Shown here in pieces: positions 53,097 through 64,000 of a stretch of 64,000 nt of DNA. The position numbers were made by a program, and so were the translations under genes. The notes under the pieces were generated by a model. It searched no databases. It had not been told where the DNA came from and saw only the letters and a list, made by a program, of their open reading frames with translations. Position 1 is the stretch's first letter, and every line of letters begins with the position of its first letter. This DNA comes from Bacteroidales bacterium. GTDB taxonomy: Bacteria > Bacteroidota > Bacteroidia > Bacteroidales > F082. The stretch covers positions 1 to 64,000 of the forward strand of contig JAEEJS010000032.1 in NCBI GenBank assembly GCA_016282015.1, in the 5' to 3' direction.

Positions 53097-54407
53097 ATGT
53101 TTAATGTTATGATTGACAACGACATTGAATACAAATCCATTGAGGAAATCAAGGCTTTCCAGGAACAGTCGCTCCACGAAGCACTGAAATATCTGGAGGC
53201 TAATTCACCATATTACCAGCGAATGTTCAAGAGCTACGGCATCAATATAGAGAAGATTCGCCACATAGAAGATTTGGTGAAGATCCCATTCACCGAGAAA
53301 AAAGACTTACAGCTGTTCAACGACGAGTTTCTGTGCTGTCCGAAGCACAAAATTATAGATTACATCACCACTTCGGGCACTTTGGGCGACCCGGTGACAT
53401 TCGGATGCACCGAGAAAGACCTGCAGCGACTGGCTTACAATGAGAAAAAGTCGTTTGAATGCGCCGGCGTCAAGCCCGGTGACATAGTGCAGCTGATGAC
53501 CACACTGGACAAGCGCTTCATGGCCGGACTGGCATATTTTCTCGGCCTCCGCGAGCTTGGCGCCGGCGTCATTCGTGTGGGTAACGGCATACCGGAGTTG
53601 CAATGGGACACCATACGCCGCATCAAACCCGACACCATAATGTGTGTGCCGTCTTTCATTCTGAAGCTCATACAATACGCAGAAGACCACAACATTGACT
53701 ATAAAAACAGCAGCATACGCCGCATCATAGGCATAGGCGAAGGCCTTCGCGACCAGGACTTCAACCTCAACCTGCTTGGCCGCAAAATCAAGGAGAAATG
53801 GGATGTACAGCTGTTTGCCACATATTCTTCCACTGAAATGGGCGCCACCTTCTCGGAATGCGAATTCGGAATGGGAGGTCATGTGCATCCGGAGCTTATC
53901 ATAGTGGAAATTATAGGTGACGACGGACTGCCTGTACCCGACGGCCAGCAAGGCGAGATAGTGATTACAACCCTCGGCGTTGAAGCCATGCCTCTGCTGC
54001 GTTTCCGCACAGGCGACATAGCCTCTAAAATAGTAGAGCAATGCCGATGCGGACGCAATTCCTACCGCCTCACCCCTCTGGTCGGGCGCAAGAACAACAT
54101 GATAAAGCTCAAGGGCACCACCCTGTACCCGCCAGCGATAAACGATGTTCTCGACAACACCGACTATGTTGAAAATTACGTCATAGAAGTGCGCCAAAGC
54201 GAGGCTGGAACCGACGATGTAGTAGTCAAAATCGGACTGAAGCACCAGCCCGACTTCGATGTGGTGAAAGAGCTGAAAGACAGTTTCCGCTCACGCATAA
54301 GAGTGGCACCGCAAATAGAAATCCATAGTGTTGAGGAAATACAGAAGATCAATTATCCGGCAAAGAGCCGTAAACCCATAAAATTCATCGACTTAAGAAA
54401 CAAATAA
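53097..54407 (+). CDS. PaaK-like aryl/acyl-CoA (or ACP) ligase
   Basis: About 436 residues of the ANL adenylate-forming family, phenylacetate-CoA-ligase type: TTSGTLGDPVTFG (phosphate loop), FATYSSTEMGATF and LLRFRTGDIA motifs, and a small C-terminal domain with GRKNNMIKLKGTTLYP. It activates aryl acids as adenylates. In this locus it is the natural candidate to load 4-coumarate (from the lyase) onto CoA or ACP as starter. I chose the ATG at 53097, just after the hydrolase stop; another Met lies at 53109, and a longer frame would overlap the hydrolase gene. Confidence 0.85.
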   Translation: MFNVMIDNDIEYKSIEEIKAFQEQSLHEALKYLEANSPYYQRMFKSYGINIEKIRHIEDLVKIPFTEKKDLQLFNDEFLCCPKHKIIDYITTSGTLGDPVTFGCTEKDLQRLAYNEKKSFECAGVKPGDIVQLMTTLDKRFMAGLAYFLGLRELGAGVIRVGNGIPELQWDTIRRIKPDTIMCVPSFILKLIQYAEDHNIDYKNSSIRRIIGIGEGLRDQDFNLNLLGRKIKEKWDVQLFATYSSTEMGATFSECEFGMGGHVHPELIIVEIIGDDGLPVPDGQQGEIVITTLGVEAMPLLRFRTGDIASKIVEQCRCGRNSYRLTPLVGRKNNMIKLKGTTLYPPAINDVLDNTDYVENYVIEVRQSEAGTDDVVVKIGLKHQPDFDVVKELKDSFRSRIRVAPQIEIHSVEEIQKINYPAKSRKPIKFIDLRNK

Positions 54408-55516
54408 TGGCTAAATTCGACGACATACGACCCTATAATTCCGACGAGTTCCCTTCAGCTATGCAGCGTATAGCCGACAGCGAGCTTATACCGTCCATAG
54501 CCCAATACCTCATGCCGGACACAGACGCTGAAGTACTTAGGGATAGACTACGTAGCATCAAGAATATCTATGAGTTACAGGTTGGATTCCTAAAAGAAGT
54601 CATCGAGATTTTAGTAAAAAAGACTACCACCCGATTCGATTGGTCCGGGCTTGACAACATAAAGGAAAAGAAGCCTTACCTGTTTATTTCCAACCATCGT
54701 GACATAGTGCTCGATGCCATGTTTCTCCAGTATATACTGAATGCCGGAGGTCACAACACCTGTCAGATCACTTTTGGCAGCAACCTCATGGAGCACCCTT
54801 TGGTAGTAGATTTCGGCAAGGCCAACAAGATGTTCCGCATAGAACGGGGCGGCAACCGTATGGAGTTTTACAACAATCTGATGCACACATCAGAATATAT
54901 GCGTCATGTCATTACTGATGAGAAAGAGTCGGTATGGATAGCCCAGCGTAACGGACGCACTAAAAACGGCATAGACGCCACCGACCCTGCCATTATCAAG
55001 ATGTTTTGGATGAGCCGTCGCGACGACAAGGTGCTTTCCTTGGCGGAAATGAACATAGTCCCGGTATCAGTGTCATACGAGTGGGAGTCGTGCGACAAGC
55101 TGAAAACCCTGGAACTCTATGCCACCAAGGTCAACGGCCGCTATGAAAAGAGACCGGGCGAAGACCTCAACAGCATCATCACCGGCATAATGCAGCCCAA
55201 AGGACACGTACATTTCCACATATGCGAGCCGGTCAGCAAGGAAGATTTAATCAGGATGGACAGCATACCGGGAGACTACTTCACCAACATAGCCAAGTTG
55301 ATAGACGAACGCATCAACTCAGGTTATACGTCGATGTCCAATAACTTCATCGCCAACGACTTACGAAGCGAAAGCAACAAATATGCCAGCTATTATACTG
55401 AACAGCAAAAAGCTGATTTTCTGAGGTATATGAAATGGATAGACGATTATAAAGACCACGATCAGGCCCTTTTGCGCGATATATTCCTCGGAATTTACGC
55501 CAACTCAGTGCGATAG
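54407..55516 (+). CDS. PlsC-like glycerol-phosphate acyltransferase family protein
   Basis: A 369-residue acyltransferase. The catalytic site reads NHRDIVLD (H97, D103), an HX5D spacing one residue longer than the canonical HX4D, as I recall for a Bacteroidota subgroup; IERGGNRMEFYNNL and WIAQRNGRTKNGID follow as later blocks. It shares one base with the ligase stop and closes the locus. It may acylate the glycerol or other lipid part of the pigment, or belong to general lipid synthesis. Its 3' end lies one base from the converging transglutaminase gene. Confidence 0.8.
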   Translation: MAKFDDIRPYNSDEFPSAMQRIADSELIPSIAQYLMPDTDAEVLRDRLRSIKNIYELQVGFLKEVIEILVKKTTTRFDWSGLDNIKEKKPYLFISNHRDIVLDAMFLQYILNAGGHNTCQITFGSNLMEHPLVVDFGKANKMFRIERGGNRMEFYNNLMHTSEYMRHVITDEKESVWIAQRNGRTKNGIDATDPAIIKMFWMSRRDDKVLSLAEMNIVPVSVSYEWESCDKLKTLELYATKVNGRYEKRPGEDLNSIITGIMQPKGHVHFHICEPVSKEDLIRMDSIPGDYFTNIAKLIDERINSGYTSMSNNFIANDLRSESNKYASYYTEQQKADFLRYMKWIDDYKDHDQALLRDIFLGIYANSVR

Positions 55517-55517
55517 G

Positions 55518-58064
55518 CTATTTCAGGACGTTCAGCATTCTTTCAGCGACATCTATTGTATAACCTTGATCTTTAAAGATTACTTTATTGTCCTTATTGA
55601 TAATCAGCAAGATAGGATACATATTTTGTTTCAGATCCAAATCATCTACAACCTTGTAACACATTTTTTCGTCAATTGCAAAAATGCTGTTGTTCGGTAG
55701 TGAACGATCGTATAGACTCTCAGGATACATAAATGAAAACTCATCATATTTTTCCTTATTTGGAAAAACAAAAACCACGCTTCCGCCCCACTCGTCGAAC
55801 TCCTTTTTATTTTGGACTATGCTCCACATAGCATGTTGTGTAGGCTCAGGGGAATATCCGTCAGGAAAAACTAGGATATATTTATCTTTATCATAATTTT
55901 CAGGCAAATAAGGATTTACGAAATCATCTGGCAGAGACGTTTCAGGAAACGTCTCTACGATGGGTTCGCGCATTATCAGCTCAACATGAGTGGTTTCACC
56001 GCTTTCAATATAAAAAACTGCCGAATGGTTAAGCACGCTGCCGTCGGCAAGACGCGGTCCCGAGCTCATGACGTAATATCCAGGATCAAGCGACAAACCG
56101 CCATGTTCCATGATTTGAGAATATGTCAATCCGACATCCATTCCCGGGTCCATGGCGTCGTAAGCCAACAAATCAAATGTGTTTCCGTTGAATTTCTTTA
56201 TCGAGAAATGGGTATAATAACGTGGGTCATCGGTGCCATCATAATGGATGACCAATGTGCCAGGTTTGTTTTGATTAACGTCATCAGATTTTTCAAATTC
56301 CACATCAACCCACTGATTATCAAAATATTGAACCTTACCAGTGACAGGGTCAATACGTGATGTAATGCCTTTGGTTCGCGCCATCGCGACAAAGAATATG
56401 TCGCGTGAATGCGAGTCGGCATGACGTGAGCGCAATACCCCAGCCGGTGAAATCGGGGTTCTACTTTCACCGAAGGCTTCATCGACTATAATGCTATCAC
56501 TAACCCATTTGATCAAAGTCTCAACATTATCAGGCAGGGACGTTTCGTGAAACGCCTTAACATATGGCCGCAACATCTCGTTTGAGACACGAGGATTTAC
56601 AACGTATTGGTAATAGAAATCGTCATTAATGATATTTCCACGTTTTTGAGACGTTTCAGGAGACGTCTCTACATGGTTTAAACAATCGATTAATACATTT
56701 AAATTTACGTCACGTAAATCTTTATCTGTCAAAACATTCAATATTTTACAGGCTTCCTCTTCCCTATCCAAACCTCTCGCATAATCGACAAAATCCTTGA
56801 TAGTCTGATAGTTACCCCATGTCTTCGCCATGATCTCCTTATCGTAATCACCTTCGTTCTGAGCAGAGATACATTGGGCAACATAAGCGTTTCTGATTGA
56901 ATCCTCTATTGCCAAACGTCGATTATTTTTAGCACGTATTTCAGTGGAAACATCTGGAATTCTGGCATTTTCCGCAGGCGGAATTATATCGTAATCATAA
57001 TAATGAATCAATCTTTTTCGCCAATCCGCATCATTACACTGCCATAAAGGCCAGGATGCTGGTTCATATAATCTAATTGTTACAGTATCAATCTCACCAA
57101 TTTTTACAACATCCCAACCGATTTTTTCGTCTTTCGAGGCGTAAACCATCATGGTTCCACGACCAGCCGTCAACCATGTTTCTCCTTGATTATCAGTGTA
57201 TTTAGTTGCTACAGTATGATATTCCGAATAGTTGTAAATCTTAAAATCGACGCGTGCATCTTTTACGTTTTTTTTATAATCGCCAACAATTTTCACATTA
57301 AGTTTTGCTGTCTCTGCGTAGTTGTCGATAACGTTTATCTCGGTATAATATGGCGTTTTACTTATCACTTCTTCCGGACCGTCGTAATCGCCTAAAACGC
57401 GAGTGTGCACTAGCAATGCGCGTGATGCTGGAGCGTTGAACCAGCCCAAATCGAGCACCGGCTCCGGCTCGCAAGCACCCAGGAAATGCCATTTGCCGTC
57501 GACCCATGCCTCCACCCAGGCGTGGTTGTCGTCGCAGTGCGCCCAGCGCGGGACATAAACCTGACGTGCTGGGATGCACACAGTACGCAGAGCCGAAACG
57601 AGCAGCGTAGATTCCTCACCGCAGCGTCCCCACGATGTCTTGATTGTCGCCATCGGAGAGCTCGTCCTGGAATCGGAACCTTTATAATTCACCTTCTCAT
57701 GGCACCAATGGTTAACTTCCAACACGGCGTCGTACATCGACAAATTCTTGACTCTGTCGCGCAATTCCTCATAATAAGCCATGCGAAAATTGTCAAGATT
57801 CTCGTTATTCACTCGAATCGGCAAAACAAAATGCTTGAACTCGCGATCAGGAACGCGCTTGCCCCAAGGCAATTCTTTCTTTGCCTTGAAAGAAGTCTGA
57901 ATATTCTGCATGAAATAATCCTGGCTGTACTCGGCGCGATCGCATAACAGCAAAGAAGCATCAAGAAATGCTAATGCATCCTGCTCTTTTTTCGTTATCC
58001 TGCTCGTGGAACACGACGCTGTTACAAGCAACGCAACGGCGATAATAAGGATTAGTCTTTTCAT
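55518..58064 (-). CDS. Transglutaminase-like lipoprotein carrying ETSLP palindrome inserts
   Basis: An 848-residue predicted lipoprotein (lipobox VTASC, Cys18). A transglutaminase-like domain (about 90-210) has a full Cys-His-Asp set: Cys in WGRCGEESTLLV and His in DDNHAWVEAWVDGKWHFLG followed by an Asp/Glu-rich strand. Then come beta-rich domains and a C-terminal part resembling a thioredoxin-like segment (YPILLIINKDNKVIFKDQG). Three sites encode VETSPETS, KAFHETSLPDN and VETFPETSLPDD, each from a DNA palindrome (see repeats). The family acts as periplasmic protease or amidase; the substrate is unknown. The middle of the gene is richer in A+T than its neighbours. It has no obvious promoter because the gap upstream is filled by an inverted repeat. 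Confidence 0.82.
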   Translation of the reverse strand: MKRLILIIAVALLVTASCSTSRITKKEQDALAFLDASLLLCDRAEYSQDYFMQNIQTSFKAKKELPWGKRVPDREFKHFVLPIRVNNENLDNFRMAYYEELRDRVKNLSMYDAVLEVNHWCHEKVNYKGSDSRTSSPMATIKTSWGRCGEESTLLVSALRTVCIPARQVYVPRWAHCDDNHAWVEAWVDGKWHFLGACEPEPVLDLGWFNAPASRALLVHTRVLGDYDGPEEVISKTPYYTEINVIDNYAETAKLNVKIVGDYKKNVKDARVDFKIYNYSEYHTVATKYTDNQGETWLTAGRGTMMVYASKDEKIGWDVVKIGEIDTVTIRLYEPASWPLWQCNDADWRKRLIHYYDYDIIPPAENARIPDVSTEIRAKNNRRLAIEDSIRNAYVAQCISAQNEGDYDKEIMAKTWGNYQTIKDFVDYARGLDREEEACKILNVLTDKDLRDVNLNVLIDCLNHVETSPETSQKRGNIINDDFYYQYVVNPRVSNEMLRPYVKAFHETSLPDNVETLIKWVSDSIIVDEAFGESRTPISPAGVLRSRHADSHSRDIFFVAMARTKGITSRIDPVTGKVQYFDNQWVDVEFEKSDDVNQNKPGTLVIHYDGTDDPRYYTHFSIKKFNGNTFDLLAYDAMDPGMDVGLTYSQIMEHGGLSLDPGYYVMSSGPRLADGSVLNHSAVFYIESGETTHVELIMREPIVETFPETSLPDDFVNPYLPENYDKDKYILVFPDGYSPEPTQHAMWSIVQNKKEFDEWGGSVVFVFPNKEKYDEFSFMYPESLYDRSLPNNSIFAIDEKMCYKVVDDLDLKQNMYPILLIINKDNKVIFKDQGYTIDVAERMLNVLK
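55933..55956. repeat. Intragenic palindrome copy 1 (ETFPETSLP)
   Basis: AGAGACGTTTC, AG, GAAACGTCTCT: a perfect 11-bp inverted repeat with a two-base centre inside the transglutaminase gene. On the coding strand it specifies Glu-Thr-Phe-Pro-Glu-Thr-Ser-Leu in frame. Confidence 0.85.
56536..56558. repeat. Intragenic palindrome copy 2 (FHETSLPDN), decayed
   Basis: AGGGACGTTTC, GT, GAAACGCCTT: same core GACGTTTC/GAAACG as copy 1, with a few mismatches in the arms. It encodes Phe-His-Glu-Thr-Ser-Leu-Pro in the same reading frame. Confidence 0.75.
56647..56670. repeat. Intragenic palindrome copy 3 (VETSPETS)
   Basis: TGAGACGTTTC, AG, GAGACGTCTCT: the same element with near-complete arms. It encodes Val-Glu-Thr-Ser-Pro-Glu-Thr-Ser in frame. 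Confidence 0.8.
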
Positions 58065-58086
58065 AGCTTTAATTGTTTTTTAACGT

Positions 58087-58148
58087 CATTAGTTGTCATT
58101 CTTTAGCTGCCACCTTTCCGCGAAAGCTGAAGGCTAAAGAATTGACAA

Positions 58149-58154
<6 letters not shown>
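58087..58154. repeat. Structured intergenic inverted repeat
   Basis: Arms 58087-58107 and 58133-58154 are inverted copies (21 of 22 positions, one bulge) of CATTAGTTGTCA-TTCTTTAGC. The 25-base loop holds a further small hairpin CTTTC-CGC-GAAAG. No U-run follows on either strand, so it is not an ordinary terminator. It fills the whole gap between the ATP-grasp and transglutaminase genes and overlaps the ATP-grasp stop codon. Confidence 0.8.
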
Positions 58155-62928
<4,774 letters not shown>

Positions 62929-62966
62929 AATCTTTCTTGTCTTTAAAAAATGCTCGTATCAAACTG

Positions 62967-62997
62967 CAAAATTATATATGATTTGCGACAACTGCAA
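62967..62997 (-). promoter_or_regulatory. Promoter for relA (-33 and -7 boxes)
   Basis: On the minus strand TTG (62995-62997), 20 bases, then TAATTTTG (62967-62974), 38 bases before the ATG at 62928. Good spacing for a Bacteroidota promoter. Confidence 0.6.
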
Positions 62998-63021
62998 GAT
63001 TTTTTTGAAAAATTCAATAAA

Positions 63022-63061
63022 AAAAATTCAATAAAAAAGAGCCGCGCTGACGCGCGGCTCT
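63022..63061 (-). terminator. Intrinsic terminator for gapA
   Basis: Stem AGAGCCGCGC/GCGCGGCTCT type of 9-10 pairs (63038-63047 with 63052-63061), loop TGAC, followed on the minus strand by a run of T (complement of the A-run 63033-63038, continuing into A-rich 63022-63026). It separates gapA from relA. Two 14-base AATTCAATAAAAAA units lie in its tail. Confidence 0.85.
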
Positions 63062-63081
63062 AGCTTTTAACTTCCGACTGA

Positions 63082-64000
<919 letters not shown>

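Noticed and set aside
53307-54245. A 312-codon open frame antisense to the PaaK-like ligase
   Set aside because: No family resemblance and it lies wholly within a gene with intact adenylation motifs.
55518-58064. Transglutaminase-like gene as a pseudogene because of the palindromes
   Set aside because: The frame is open throughout, the lipobox and catalytic residues are intact, and all three palindromes keep frame.

Overview
The window looks like chromosomal DNA from a member of the Bacteroidales (phylum Bacteroidota). Supporting signs are recurrent TAnnTTTG -7 promoter boxes, few clear Shine-Dalgarno sites, a serine palmitoyltransferase (sphingolipids), two secreted proteins with type IX secretion C-terminal domains, and Bacteroidota-typical families (DUF4956/VTC, DUF2723, DUF6089, paired OmpH proteins before BamA). 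A genus cannot be named from the sequence. No transposase, integrase, phage gene, CRISPR array or rRNA was seen. The longest stretch without a protein gene is about 275 bp and holds a tRNA-Gln, so no gap over 300 bases exists.

Layout. 1-220: end of an 8Fe ferredoxin gene and a two-way terminator. 217-5907 (-): a tight run led by a MarR regulator, then a lipoprotein, a small secreted protein, VTC and DUF4956 proteins, a DUF2490 barrel and a GH2 glycosidase. 5978-10074: a divergent pair of gene pairs, SDR plus serine palmitoyltransferase (-) and SDR plus a double-VOC protein (+). 10130-20039 (-): envelope and housekeeping genes (two ompH, bamA, uppS, DUF6089 protein, nadK, a BamA/TamA-like protein, rsgA, dprA). 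20208-22128 (+): a glycosyltransferase and lgt. 22184-25258 (-): a DUF2723 membrane glycosyltransferase. 25402-30214 (+): tRNA-Gln and rimP-nusA-infB, followed by two type IX secretion cargo genes, one a CotH-kinase protein.

33392-55516 (+) is the standout: 22 co-directional genes, most overlapping or a few bases apart, forming an aryl polyene/flexirubin-type pigment locus. An ammonia-lyase very like the tyrosine enzyme of flexirubin clusters would make 4-coumarate. A PaaK-like ligase would activate it. Two acyl carrier proteins, three ketosynthases with complete Cys-His-His sites, a chain-length factor without the Cys, a ketosynthase-like fragment, a ketoreductase and two hot-dog dehydratases would extend it as a fully reduced-and-dehydrated polyene. 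An O-methyltransferase and a CrtI-like oxidoreductase would tailor it. Three acyltransferase domains, a LolA-like carrier, an MMPL/RND exporter fused to an acyltransferase, a small DMT-type membrane protein and a GT2 enzyme would attach it to lipid and move it to the outer membrane. The two dehydratases each keep a different half of the FabZ His/Glu catalytic pair, which suggests an obligate heterodimer. No DarA/DarB-like resorcinol genes are seen, so an aryl polyene is favoured over a complete flexirubin.

55518-64000 (-): a transglutaminase-like lipoprotein whose gene carries three in-frame copies of a short palindrome encoding ETSLP-like peptides, a structured intergenic inverted repeat, an ATP-grasp protein, purA, a RelA/SpoT enzyme, and gapA running off the right edge.
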